Shown: piece by piece, positions 1 through 10,344 of the stretch
Numbering within the stretch: the first letter of the stretch is position 1
How the letters are laid out: each line of letters opens with the position of its first letter
Origin: Uranotaenia lowii
Lineage: Eukaryota > Arthropoda > Insecta > Diptera > Culicidae
DNA: 64,000 nt
Direction of reading: 5' to 3'
Assembly (NCBI RefSeq): GCF_029784155.1
Contig: NW_026598545.1
Span: forward strand, 1-64,000
The notes under the pieces: model-generated
Databases searched by the model: none
What the model saw: only the letters and a program-made list of their open reading frames with translations
What the model was told of the DNA's origin: nothing
Translations under genes and position numbers: made by a program

Positions 1-8
1 AAAAAAAT

Positions 9-115
9 CCCCAGAATGCATCATTTACCAGAAATTTTTTTCCCAGAATGGACCATTTCCCAGAATTTTTTTCCCCAGAATGGAACATTTACCAGAATGG
101 CACAAATCCCAAATT
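9..115 (+). repeat. Short tandem repeat, three units of about 33 bp
   Basis: Three imperfect copies of a unit of the form CCAGAATG..CATTT.CCAGAAT followed by a T run lie head to tail at the left edge of the window. The first copy may continue beyond the edge. No coding content is visible. It could be the internal repeat of a mobile element, but nothing else in the window matches it clearly. Confidence 0.6.
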
Positions 116-1330
116 TTTTCCCCTAGTATTTTAATTTGTTTTTTTTCCTAATGAAAACAAACACCGATTGTTGAATTAGATGATTTTTTTTAATTGATTT
201 AAGTTTTGGCATAATCTTCTTGAAGATTGACATAAACATTTGTAGAAGTTGATTATTAAAGGAAATTTTCGTATAGACTTGGGTTAATTCTTTCACAAAA
301 GTCACGAAAACAAACCTTTTCCATGAGAGCAACAATATAACTATAATTATCGATAAATCTTCGCTCGAGATCTCAAATGTTCTGAACCAACGATACTCAA
401 TGGGGTTTAATTAAGTATTCAGTACACTTATCCTAAGAATTTGACTAGATATAAATCTTAATATTAAAAAAAAAGTTGAAGGATGCTACAATTTGTTGCA
501 CATTAACGCCAAATCGAGCGAAACGCAACCGAAAAGGGCAATTTCGTTGCAATGCGAAAATTCATGACATGACAGTGTTGTGTGTGCTGTCAAGCAGCCA
601 ATAAATCAATAAAACCGACACTCACTGTTTGCGTCCAATATGTTTTAATGGAGTACAATCCGAAAAAAATATTAATTTGGGATTTATTGATATTATCTTT
701 GGATCTTAGAACGATCAAGCCAAAAAATCCCAGATAACATTAACCAATCATTTCTATATTCAAAAGATCAAATAGGTACTTCTTAGTTTAAACTTCATTA
801 AACGAAAATTCTATCTAGCATATATGCATGCAGCAAGAATGCGGTTTAAATTTTATTCCCCCCGCAAAAACATTAAATGGTCTATTTTCATTGGCAACGC
901 CAGCTTAAAGCTTTCAGTGCGCTTGGACAAGCTTTTTTAAATCCCTGTCGGCCAGCCAACGATGAAAAGGTGGAAAATATAAAATTTCCCCAGATCGCAC
1001 GCATAATATGTGTTGCATTGCAACTTGTAATCACACACTGAAGGGCGAAATTGTTAAAACAAACTGATCAAATATTAATTATGAACTAACTTCTGTATAC
1101 ATTTTTAATGTACAACGAACCTTTAATGATTTTCAAAATTCTCAGAATGTTCAATATTTCCAAAATACTTTAGGGACAATGGCGATCCTGCCAAAAAAAC
1201 TACGATATTCCAGAAGTGTTTATTGATCGATACATTTTTTGTTTGAAAGATTTATGTTCAAAAAAGTTTTTGAATCGAAATAAACCTTAATGCTTCGCCA
1301 TCAAGGTATCAGAAACAGATCGATAGTTTT
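116..1330. other. AT-rich sequence, no gene seen
   Basis: The stretch is AT-rich with many short A and T runs and stops in all frames. No domain, RNA gene or clear repeat boundary was recognised. Confidence 0.5.
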
Positions 1331-2540
1331 CGATCAGAGGATCTGCGGACAGGAATCTACGTTTTCCACTTGCACCATCGTCCAATAGTTCGATTTCCGG
1401 TCGATGATCAACCGGTAAAAGTGCAGCCTAAGTATCTGCACATCAAACCTATGAGCAAGCTGACGAAGGTACCTTCCTCCGTGTAGCTTGATTGGGAAGA
1501 AAGGTGACTCGAAAGCTTGAAACAGCACGAAACTCAACCCGCAGCATGATGGTTGGAAAAGATTGTTGCTCTTCTCCTTCACTACTGTTGGCTCTTATTG
1601 AGAAACATTGAGCGAAAGGAAAGTTTTTATTTTTTGAAAAGAAGAAAAATAAAACAGGAAAGCATGCGGTTGAATTACGCGCGCATTACGGATTCGAGCT
1701 TTAAGCGGAGGGTTCCGCCGTTCGTTGTCATCCAGCAGAATATCGGAACGATGTTAGCTTTGTGGCCCAAACGGTCACTGGCAGTCGGATGTGAGCACGT
1801 TTTCTTGGCCGCTTACGAAAAACCGTTTCGTTGGCGCCCAATCAGCTAACCAGCCCAAACAACCAACGAGGACGTCTCGGGGTCGCTGGTTGCTAGAAGA
1901 AATAGGGGTCTCAGCGCGTTGACCAAACCATGTGAGTTCGAGTTTTTTCCTACGCTCACCTCGAAAAGCATTTCCTTTTTATTTTCCCTGACCTGAGTCG
2001 GGCGCAAATTTCCCGCTCTATCGGGGAAGGGAAATTACTCCGACCATCCAGGAGCCGGTCTTGGACGTCGTCATGAATTGGGATGAAAAAGCTCCACTCC
2101 ACATCAGCGCAAAGGAGAAGCATTTTTGTTGTCTATGAATCGTTTCTCGTTTTTTTTCTTCCCTTGTGGCTCTTTTGCTTAATTTTTTTCCCCATATTTA
2201 TCAACGTTTGTTAGCAGAGTTAGTTGACTTGTTGGACGGAAGGTTACGCCAGCGTCGTCGTCGTCGTCGTCATCGTCGCCAAAGTCGGTTTTGGATTGGC
2301 ACAAGCCGTCGTTGTCTCCCCATACAGTGTGGAAAGAATACGGTAAAACGGACGCGATTCGGTCCTTTGCCGAGCTCATCTCTTTGGAATCGCAAAACTC
2401 TTGGCACCGACTTTGCCGTATTTCTGTGATGGAACACTGCGCGGTGCCCGAGGGGTGCGCCAGATAAAACGTTATAAAAAACTAAAACATCTGCGATTGA
2501 TTTAAACAAAAAAAGAACCATACGGAGCCCATTTTCAATA
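1331..2540. other. Mixed-composition sequence, no supported gene
   Basis: Base composition is more balanced than in the flanks, and short open frames occur on both strands (minus 1334-1582, plus 1553-1849, minus 2270-2644). None shows a recognisable domain, convincing codon pattern or splice framework, and overlapping opposite frames are equally open. A decayed mobile element or non-coding exon cannot be excluded. Confidence 0.4.
2253..2278. repeat. (CGT)n microsatellite
   Basis: Six CGT units run without interruption, followed by CATCGTCG. The same trinucleotide class recurs in the right part of the window. Confidence 0.85.
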
Positions 2541-2712
2541 GAGGTTTGTGATATACATAGCTTAGTTGGCAAATCAGTTCCCTCCAGAGCCAATGTTCGC
2601 GAGTTCGAGCCCAAGAGTACAGTTGTTCCGAATAAGTTTTTCAATAACTGTTCGCCAACTGCAAAGTTTATATAAAGTCGCGAATGCCAGGTGGTAAAAC
2701 CCCAGACAACCA
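2541..2712 (+). mobile_element. tRNA-derived SINE, diverged copy
   Basis: The sequence follows the SINE copy at 5877-6072 closely. It has an A-box-like ATAGCTTAGTTGGCAAAT, a B-box-like GAGTTCGAGCC, then a shared non-tRNA body with AATAAGTTTTTCAATAACTG and GTTCGCCAACT. The tRNA head supplies the internal RNA polymerase III promoter in this class, and movement depends on a LINE. The tail and target duplication are not clear here, so this is an older or truncated copy. No family name is assigned. Confidence 0.75.
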
Positions 2713-3500
2713 GAAGTCGTATTTTAGTTTACAGATAATATCGTATAGAATGATATTCAAACTCATTTTCGTATATCTGCACCTACAATGTACGGCCCAT
2801 GCATATTCTTTATCGTTTTTTAATGCATTGCATGATTCTATTCCGACAAGAAGAGAGACTCATGTTTATGTACATATGAACACGACCTTTGTGTACGACA
2901 ATTCGCAAAAAATTCGTGAAACGACCGATATACTATGATCAGCCGTGATTGACAGATTTGGTCGTACTATGCATAAATTAATTCGAAATTAAGATTTTTT
3001 TAACATGAAATACGATTTATATTGTCATAACAACCAGGTGTTAGATCTTAGCAGAAAGTACATTTTTCTATCAAACAAGACTGCTAAAATGAGAGATTAT
3101 ATTTTAAAAAGAAAAAAATATAAAATGTCGGAAGAGTGGTACCTACAGTCGATTAGTTCAGCGATACAAAAATACTAAGGTATCTGCTGGTAATAAAAAT
3201 TCTTCCCAGAGTGTTTACATTGAGCGCGGCGGCGAAACGTTTTTACCCGAAATCCTGGCCGATGCCGTATCCAATATCGTACCTGTTTGTAAGCATTACT
3301 CACTCTGTGATAGCATAAATGTTTGTTCTTATATTTGTTTAAATTTCCTGAATATATTTTTGACTGAAAGAATGACATTTCTCGTTATTTAAACAAAACT
3401 TGTAAACTGAAAAACAGAAAATAAGCTCGCAACTCTGCTTGCCACTTGGAGATTTATTTAATTATTTAGTTAATTAATTTATCGAACAATAAATGTTTAA
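2713..3500. other. AT-rich sequence, no gene seen
   Basis: No domain or repeat boundary was recognised between the SINE copy and the reverse transcriptase relic. The short minus frame at 3175-3378 has no recognisable feature. Confidence 0.5.
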
Positions 3501-3520
3501 ATGAATGATATAAATTACAC

Positions 3521-4388
3521 TCAAATAGAACGGAACAATCTGGACTGATACATGCGACGAGTTAAACTACTAGTTGGTTCTCCAAATCGATAAAGGTGCT
3601 CCGTGTCCTGGAATATGCGCATCATAGCTGTCAATGGCTCATTGTATTCATAAGATGTTCTGTGAACTTGACTCGATATCAACGAATAGGACCGTAAAGA
3701 TCTCGATGGGGCGCTAAAGTCGATCGTTCTTTTTAAGTTTGACGACTGTACTTCTCCGTTCAATATCATGGCGAGGTATGTGGCTTGTTGGATTTTTCGG
3801 CGGCGTTCAATGGTATCGAATCCCAAAAGCTGACACCGGTCGGGATAAGCAGGAAGCTGTTCAGGATGACGCCAAGGCAGGTGTCGTAAAGCGAATCTGA
3901 CGAACCGCTTTTGCACGCGTTCAATTCGTAGAATCCAATGCAGCTGATATGGAGCCAAGACAATAGCAGCGTATTCAATTATTGATCGGACAAGAGCGCA
4001 GTAGAGGGACTTCAAACATAACGGATCTGTGAATTCTCGCGCCACTCTACAGATAAAGCCTAGTTGATGATTTGCTCTATTTATCACGGAGGATCGTTGG
4101 CTATTGAACGTTAGCTGCGAATCAAGTATAACTCCAAGATCGTTAACTTCAGAAACTCTATTTAGCAACTGATTGCCGATGTTATAATCGTAAATAATTG
4201 GTGTTTTTTTGCGGTGGAAGGTTATTACAGAACATTTTGGAACACTAACCGATAGTTTGTTATATCTACACCATACACTAAAGTGATCTATCAACATTTG
4301 AAGACGAGCACAATCAGCAACGCATTCCACTGGCATGAATATTTTGAGATCATCCGCATATCCAATGCATGTTCCTTCATCTAAACTG
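3521..4388 (-). pseudogene. Non-LTR retrotransposon reverse transcriptase, C-terminal part
   Basis: Read on the minus strand, the frame enters at the inserted poly(A) tract, passes the catalytic motif YADDLKIF (4349-4360 encodes YADD), and continues for about 280 residues to a stop at 3521. It shows the thumb-region landmarks of Jockey/CR1-like elements: WCRYNKLSVSVPKCSVITF, NDLGVILDSQLTF, IIEYAAIVLAPY and RVQKRFVRFALRHLPW. The frame is open throughout. Its upstream half lies at 5051-5345, beyond an insertion. The polymerase would copy the element's RNA at a nicked chromosomal target. Here it lacks its N-terminal half and cannot work. The clade assignment is tentative. Confidence 0.88.
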
Positions 4389-5050
4389 TTTTTTTTTTTT
4401 TAATATAAATTTATTTATTCCAACAATTATTATAATCTACAGTTGTGTTCTTTTCCTGTTTATACTAACTAAGTCTATCATAAGAATCGATTTTTAACCT
4501 TTTTGTTTCTCCCATATATTCTGTTATGCTCGTATATAAACTTTTAAACCTTGTCCTTGAAACAAGTAGTATGTTACTAAACTAATCTTCTTCACAATGC
4601 TCCAAACAAATGAGCAGTAAGAGAAATGCTATTAGCACTTTTTCTGTTGCTTCGATTTTGACCTGGCCCGAGTAAATGCACTTTGTGCTTCCAAGAAATT
4701 TGGCGATGATTTAACTATGATCATTCCCGAATCTGATTCGGTAGAAGTTTCGGATCCATTTCTATTGTTCGGTCTTGTTTCCATCCGACCACGTTTCGTC
4801 CGCTCGGGAATTTTCGCCGTAGATGCAATCTCCATGTCTTCTGTCGCAGAATCACTACTGGGGTGCTCACGATCATTTAGAACTGTCGAAACCGCCGCTT
4901 GCTGCTCGCTATGGGTTTTGCCACTGTTTAATCCGATTCCATCATCCCGAATAACCTGAGCTGGTGAACTTTATTCCGATTTCTCATCATCGTTTCGATC
5001 ACGCAGACTCGCGTCTACCGCGAGAGTACTATCTTCGGCTGTGATTGAAA
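4389..5050 (-). mobile_element. Poly(A)-tailed retroposed insert splitting a reverse transcriptase
   Basis: On the minus strand this block ends with AATAAATAAA, then about 10 bases, then a run of about 12 A, exactly where the interrupted reverse transcriptase resumes. That is the form of a reverse-transcribed, polyadenylated transcript. Upstream of a 3' untranslated part of about 240 bases there is a reading frame ending at 4632, whose last ~105 residues are serine-, lysine- and arginine-rich (SKSKQQKKC at the end). One TAA at about 4969 separates it from 24 further in-frame residues. I do not recognise the protein. It could be the tail of a retrotransposon ORF1 or of a host mRNA. The target duplication is not obvious, and some reverse transcriptase codons appear lost at the site. 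Confidence 0.65.
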
Positions 5051-5345
5051 ATAGAGCAAACAGCAACGGGCCTAAGTTGCTTCCTTGGGGCACGCCAGAT
5101 CGGTTAGTAAAATGAAAGGATATGCTTTCACCAAACTTAATCCTTATAGAGCGTTCTGTAAGAAATGATCTCAGCCAATCAATCATGTTGCTATGCACAC
5201 TAAGCTTGGCAAGCTTAGCAACTAAAACTCTATGATCGATTGTATCGGATGCAGCTTTTATGTCAGTATAGACAGCATCAATTTGCATTTTTCTCTCCAT
5301 CTGTTTCAGGCAATACGATGTATATTCCAACATATTGGTACACAC
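5051..5345 (-). pseudogene. Non-LTR reverse transcriptase, middle part
   Basis: The minus-strand frame reads MLEYTSYCLKQMERK, then DAVYTDIKAASDTIDHRVL (the first catalytic block, with S where F is usual before DTIDH) and SGVPQGSNLGPLLFALF (5067-5100). After this, sequence of the 4389-5050 insert begins. The two halves, 5051-5345 and 3521-4388, are in the right order and orientation to be one reverse transcriptase. Upstream of TNMLEY the similarity stops, where the ATCGTAA-rich insertion at 5346-6457 begins. The palm domain is therefore cut at both ends. Confidence 0.85.
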
Positions 5346-6457
5346 CGAGATATATGCTATACAATCGTATATAACTGCATTGATTCGTAATAATGTGCAT
5401 GCAATCGTAAACCTATGAAAATTAATTCGCATGTCTAATTTTCATAACACGTATTTGCTGGCAATCGTAAAAGAACGCAAATAAGTTCAATAAAATCGTT
5501 TATGATCATGAGACATCGATGATTGGAATCGTATTTAAGGAGGCTACTACTTTTTTATCATCGATGGTCTACTTTTTTATCATCGATGACGTGGTTCTAC
5601 GATTTAAAAGATTTGGTTATAGAAATAAACGATTTGCTTTTGGTTAAATGCCATTGAAACAAATCCTCTTGAATTTATATATTCCAGATAGCGTCGAGGA
5701 ACCATCATGAGCTGCTGATCGTACCGTCAGGGGATCAAGTCCAGATACTACAATAACTTCAGGAACATTGAAAAAATTCAGCAATCAGGCAAATATTGAA
5801 TTGTACGATATAAACTTCAATTTAACAGCAAAAAACGCATTTCTTTGAAATAATCTTATTTTTATTCAACTGACGGGCTTGTGATATAGCTCAGTTGGCA
5901 AGTCAGTTGCATTCTGAGCCGATGTCCGTGAGTTCGAGCCCAAGAGTAAACATCGATCACAGTTGTACCGGATAAGTTTTTCAATGACTTGTCCGCCAAC
6001 TTCATCGTTGATATATGTAAGTCGCAAATGACATAAAGATGTTAAAACGACTATAATCGAAACAAAAAAAAATCAACTGACGGAAAATAAGAGCCCTGCA
6101 CTCAAGTCGCAGAAGACGACCAAATAAGTCGTCAAATTTTCCATATTGTTACGGAAAATGTTGTATATAAAGATATTCCAAATCGCATATTGAGTGAAGT
6201 CCTACAAGATTACAACCTCAATCATCTATATATTGTCATAGTATATTCCAAAAAGAATCAGGGTAGTCGTAAATGATTCGCATGTCAAATCGTGCAAATC
6301 GTAATTCAATACAATCCAAATCAAGAATATGTGTGCTAATGTACCTTTATGGCCTCCAAAGTGATACGTATATACTGGTTTTGCTGCATTATATACGATA
6401 TGTTTACATGTATATTTGTGTTGCAAATTCGAAATACCCACCAAATGGTTGTCTGGG
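5346..6457. mobile_element. ATCGTAA-rich non-coding insertion
   Basis: Between two reverse transcriptase fragments lies non-coding sequence with many scattered ATCGTA(A/T) and CGTAAATG words and their complements. The right edge, GGTTGTCTGGGACA at about 6447-6457, resembles the right end GTTGGCTGGGA of the element at 50632-52427, which has the same word content. I infer a relative of that element. The left end is not resolved. A SINE sits inside (5877-6072). Confidence 0.5.
5877..6072 (+). mobile_element. tRNA-derived SINE with perfect target duplication
   Basis: A 196-bp body begins GCTTGTGATATAGCTCAGTT. The A box (ATAGCTCAGTTGGCAAG) and B box (GAGTTCGAGCC) are spaced as in a tRNA gene, followed by an unrelated body and an A-rich tail. 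The 11-mer TCAACTGACGG occurs immediately before (5866-5876) and immediately after (6073-6083) the body, as expected for LINE-driven insertion. This is the best of three copies in the window and defines the family's length. The perfect duplication suggests a fairly recent insertion. Confidence 0.9.
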
Positions 6458-6800
6458 ACAATGCTACCGTCTCGAACGTGTTCAGCGTAGTCTTGTTAGG
6501 TACGCTTTATGTTGCCTTCCTTGGAATGAACCGCTTCGGCTTCATCCATGTGAGCAAAGACGTACCTTGATAAACCTAGCCACACTCGAAAAACGCCGAA
6601 CCGAACTCCAGCAAACCTTCATCTGTGATATGTTACCGCATTGAATAAGCAGACATTCTCCAACGGGTCATACACCAGGACACTTCGCCAACGTCAGTTT
6701 CTCTGGATAACTTACTTCCGCACCACTTTTGGAAGAAACCATCCGACAGATAAATGTTGTGGACGTTTCAATTCTAGTCGATTTTAACATGAGTAAGAGT
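6458..6800 (+). pseudogene. Non-LTR reverse transcriptase, C-terminal scrap
   Basis: The plus strand encodes RLERVQRSLVRYALCCLPW and, further on, LEKRRTELQQTFICDMLPH, which correspond to the region after the thumb in Jockey/CR1-like reverse transcriptases (compare RVQKRFVRFALRHLPW at 3521-4388). Stops and frameshifts follow after about 6644. Only this tail is present, adjoining the end of the ATCGTAA-rich insertion. Confidence 0.75.
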
Positions 6801-6911
6801 AGTTTTAAATAAGCTTTTATTAGATTCTCTAAATTTGGAAAAAAATTAGTCTACACGGTGATTTAACCAAAGAGAAATCCATAAATAATTAAAAAAAAAT
6901 AAATAAAAAAA

Positions 6912-7203
6912 ATTGGAAGCAGTACTTCCATGAACACCTGGACGGCGCTTGGTACGTTACCTGAACGGGTAAAGTACATCGCTAACGACGGACGTAGAGG
7001 AGCCTCTTCCAACGATGAGGGAAGTTAAGGAAGCCATTCGTCAGCTGAATAGCAACAATCCGTTTTGTTGGTAGGATGACATCGCAGCTGAACCCAACAA
7101 AATGGGCGCGAAAAAGTTGGCCAATTGCCTACACCGGTTGATGGTCCGGTTCTGGGACACAGAACAGCTACCGGAGGAGTGGAAGGAGAGGGTAATAAAG
7201 CTT
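6912..7203 (+). pseudogene. RTE-like reverse transcriptase, N-terminal scrap
   Basis: The plus frame reads NWKQYFHEHLDGAW, then after a stop TDVEEPLPTMREVKEAIRQL, LANCLHRLMVRFWDTEQLP and EEWKERVI. This order (WKQYF..HL, EAIRQLNSN, W..EQLPEEWK) is the linker and first reverse transcriptase block of RTE-like elements. WKQYFDEHLNG occurs again at the end of the endonuclease fragment 42601-43464, so both derive from related elements. At least two stops are present. Nothing of the catalytic core remains. Confidence 0.7.
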
Positions 7204-7279
7204 AGTGCAATTAGATATGGGAAAGTTACGAATTCGTATATCTCAAAAACTATTAGTTTGATCTAAATCTGAGTTCGTC

Positions 7280-8570
7280 TGTGGCGAAGGGGTTCTCCAG
7301 CTTGCGCTATCAGGCAAGTATGATATCATAGACAGTTCTTCTCCGTGTGATGAAATCTGCCTTTCCAACGATCTTCGCTCCGGTACTGCATCTGAATCGG
7401 ATTACTCTATCAGCATTTTCTACCAGAACACGGGTGGTGTTAATTTCTGCGTGATCGATTATATGCTTGCTGCATCGTGCTCCTGCTACGATATCATTGC
7501 CTTTACAGAAACATGGCTTAATGGCCGTACCCTTTCCAGTCAGATTGTTGGCCCAGATTATACTGTGTTTCGTTGCGGTTGTAGCCACCTCAACAGCAAA
7601 AAATCTACTGGTGGTGGAGTGTTACTTGCCGTTAGATCTACACTCCCGGCTTTGCTTATCGAAGGCGTTTCCTGGGACGATCTGGAGCTTCTTTGGACCC
7701 GCATCGATCTCGATTATAAGAAACTCTATTTATGCGTAGTGTACGTGCCACCTGATCGTTCTGGAAACCTGTTTTTGCAGAGTCCTTTTCGCGTTGCCTG
7801 TCTAAAGTCAGCTTTCTTTGTTCTTCTGAGGATGACATACTCATCATTGGCGACTTCAACATGCCCGGCCTAAAATGGTGCTCCTCTCGAAGTGGCTTTC
7901 TGTTTCCAGATCCTATGCGTTCTTCGTTCTCGGCATCTTCTAGCGTATACTTAGACGCCCTTAGTACAGCGACTTTACGTCAGATAAATAATATCGAGAA
8001 TGAAAATGGACGTATACTCGACCTCTGTTTCGTTAACGAAGGTTTCAGGATTCCGACGATTGACTTAGCACTCGCTCCCTGTGTCAAAGCTGTTCCACAT
8101 CACCCAGCCTTAGTGGTCTCTCTCGATGCCGCAAGGATATATGCCCCCGTGAAGAAAACGGCAACCTTTTATCAAGATTTCAAGAACGTGGATCTTGAAG
8201 CTATATCTCTCGTTCTTGAGTCCATCGAATGGGAAGTTGAGCTCGATCCTTCTGATCCAAACGCTGCTGCTGAGACATTTTCGAACATTCTCAACTACAT
8301 CATTGATCGCCATGTTCCGAAACGTAGGGTGGCTACAAATCTACGGGCTCCCTGGGTCACTAAAGAACTGCGGCGACTGAAGACGACCAAGAAACGTGCA
8401 CTCCGAAACTACAACAAGCACAAATCCCCTTACACTAAGGGAGAATACCGCAAACCAAACTCTGCTTATAAAAAAGTCAGTAAGCGTAGCTACTTAAATT
8501 ATCTAAACCGGTTACAAAGGAATTTTAAGACCAGTCCGAAATCTTTTTGGAAACACGTAAAAAATCAACG
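7280..8570 (+). pseudogene. Retrotransposon endonuclease domain and linker
   Basis: Residues read in frame from 7280: ISIFYQNTGGVN (first metal/DNA-contact Asn), FTETWLNG (catalytic Glu), RGC..STGGGVLLAV and VVYVPPD. A one-base frameshift near 7780 moves the frame to DDILIIGDFNMPGLKW (Asp and Asn of the active site, about 7831), LDLCFVN and the final PHHPALVVSL. The family's usual Ser-Asp-His end motif is altered. The linker continues to SPKSFWKHVKNQR, where a second shift near 8565 occurs. The protein would nick genomic DNA to prime reverse transcription. As it stands it cannot be made in one piece. Confidence 0.85.
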
Positions 8571-10242
8571 GATGAACCAGAACTTCCGTCTCACATGTTC
8601 CTTGACAGTGACACAGCGAATTCCGATCCAGAAATTCGTGAACTTTTTGCCGAGAAATTTTCTGGAATCTTCATCACTGGGGAAATTTCCTTGGAGCAAC
8701 TGGCCAGGGCTGTCGGAAATATATCACCACTAGGGTCATCTTTGAATGGTATTCTGGTCGACGATGCAGCCATCCTAAAAGCGACAGCTAAGCTAAAAAG
8801 TTCATCTTCTACGGGCCCGGACGGTATACCAGCTACTTTTTTGAAGCGTTTTATGCCAGCTCTGTTGACAGCTATAAGGCACATCTTTCAATCATCGCTG
8901 GACTGCGGAATCTTTCCCTCATTGTGGAAAGAAGCTCACATGTTTCCTGTCCACAAAAGGGAGATAAGAGAGATGTGAACAACTACCGCGGAATCTCCGC
9001 TTTATGCGCGATCGCCAAACTTTTTGAACTGGTTGTTTTAGATCCAATTTCCTCATTTTGCAAGCATCACTTCTCCAACGATCAGCACGGGTTCATGCCT
9101 AAACGATCCACGACTACAAACTTACTAAGTTTTACATCGTTCGTGCAGGACAGCTTTGCCAAGAAAACTCAAACAGACGCCATTTACACAGATCTCTCTG
9201 CTGCGTTCGATAAGGTGAACCACGATATTGCAATCGCAAAGCTCGAACGTTTAGGCTTCTGTGGTTCCCTACTGGATTGGTTCCGGAGTTACTTAATGGG
9301 ACGAAAGTTATCCGTTCGTACTGGTGAATTCTTTTCTAGGCAGTTCGTTGCCTCTTCAGGAGTGCCTCAAGGAAGTCATTTGGGACCGATCATTTTCGTG
9401 ATCTATTTTAATGATGTACTCTCGCTCCTCGGTGGCACAAAGCTCGCATATGCCGATGACTTCCTTCAACAGCAATTCACTGCTTTTGCTCACTGGTGCG
9501 ATATCAATTGCTTGCCCTTGAACCGCAGTAAATGCTCGGTAATATCGTTTACCCGTAAGCGACATCCTCTTCATGCAGAGTACATCGCCGGAGACCAAAC
9601 CATCATCCGCGTGGACCATATCAACGATCTGGGCGTTATTCTTGACCGACGACTGGAGTTCAAGACTCATATGAACTATGTTGTTGACAAAGCTTCTCGA
9701 AGCCTTGGATTCTTGTTTCGTATGGCCATAGATTCAAAGACGTATATTGCCTGAAAAGTCTTTATTGTTGCATAGTTCGTTCTATTCTCGAGTACGCTTC
9801 AGCTGTTTGGTGCCCTTTCTACCAGAATGGAGCTGAAAGAGTCGAGGCTATTCAGCGGCGTTTCTTGCGGTACGCTCTACGACACCTAAACTGGCAAGAT
9901 CCGTTTCGTTTACCAAGCTATGAAAACCGCTGCCGTCTCATAGGCTTAGATACGCTTCAAGTACGCCGAAATGCTACACGTGCTCTAGTTGTAGCGGACC
10001 TTCTAACATCTAGAATCGACTGCCCCGAACTGTTGGAGGCCATACCTCTCAGCGTACGACCACGAGGATTACGAAACCAGAACCTGCAGCTCTACGTACC
10101 TATTCGCCTGAACTATTACGGTGCGAGCAGCGCTTTCAACGGCATTCTAAAAACTTTTAATCGGTTTTCCGAACATTTAGACTTCGACGTCTCAAGGAAC
10201 GTATTCCGAAGAAAAATTTTAAGTGTATCTAGTATTGTGTAG
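8560..10242 (+). pseudogene. Non-LTR reverse transcriptase, three frame segments
   Basis: The first segment (8560-8960) has SSSSTGPDGIPATFLKR and LPSLWKEAHMFPV-type sequence. The second (8955-9747) has NNYRGISAL, HGFMPKRSTTTNLLSF, DAIYTDLSAAFDKVNHD, SGVPQGSHLGP and LAYADDF (YADD at 9449-9460). The third (9748-10242) has CLKSLYCCIVRSILEYASAV and VEAIQRRFLRYALRHLNW and ends at a TAG. Frame changes near 8960 (a short A run) and 9748 disable it. Directly after YADD, FLQQQFTAFAHWC follows without the 10-15 residues seen at the equivalent place in the 3521-4388 copy, an apparent in-frame deletion next to the catalytic aspartates. Confidence 0.9.
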
Positions 10243-10344
10243 TTTTATGTTGATATTAATTTTAATTTGTTAGTTATAGTGTAGTCATTAGGATCAACAT
10301 GTGATCCGTTGATGTTTTAAACAATAAACAATAAACAATAAATA

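Larger units (their letters stand above)
7280..10344 (+). mobile_element. Jockey/CR1-like non-LTR retrotransposon, nearly full ORF2, inactive
   Basis: A single element spans an apurinic-type endonuclease, a linker and a reverse transcriptase in the usual order, then a short 3' region ending in repeats of AATAAAC at 10315-10344. Tails built from short repeats instead of a plain poly(A) are known in several non-LTR clades. The coding region is in five frame segments (switches near 7780, 8565, 8960 and 9748). No ORF1 is seen upstream, so the copy is probably 5'-truncated. Names such as Jockey, CR1 or Loner-like were considered. Domain order alone does not decide between them. Confidence 0.85.

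Noticed and set aside
5881..5952. A functional tRNA gene
   Set aside because: A and B boxes are present, but the acceptor ends do not pair convincingly, and the sequence continues into a SINE body with flanking target duplication.
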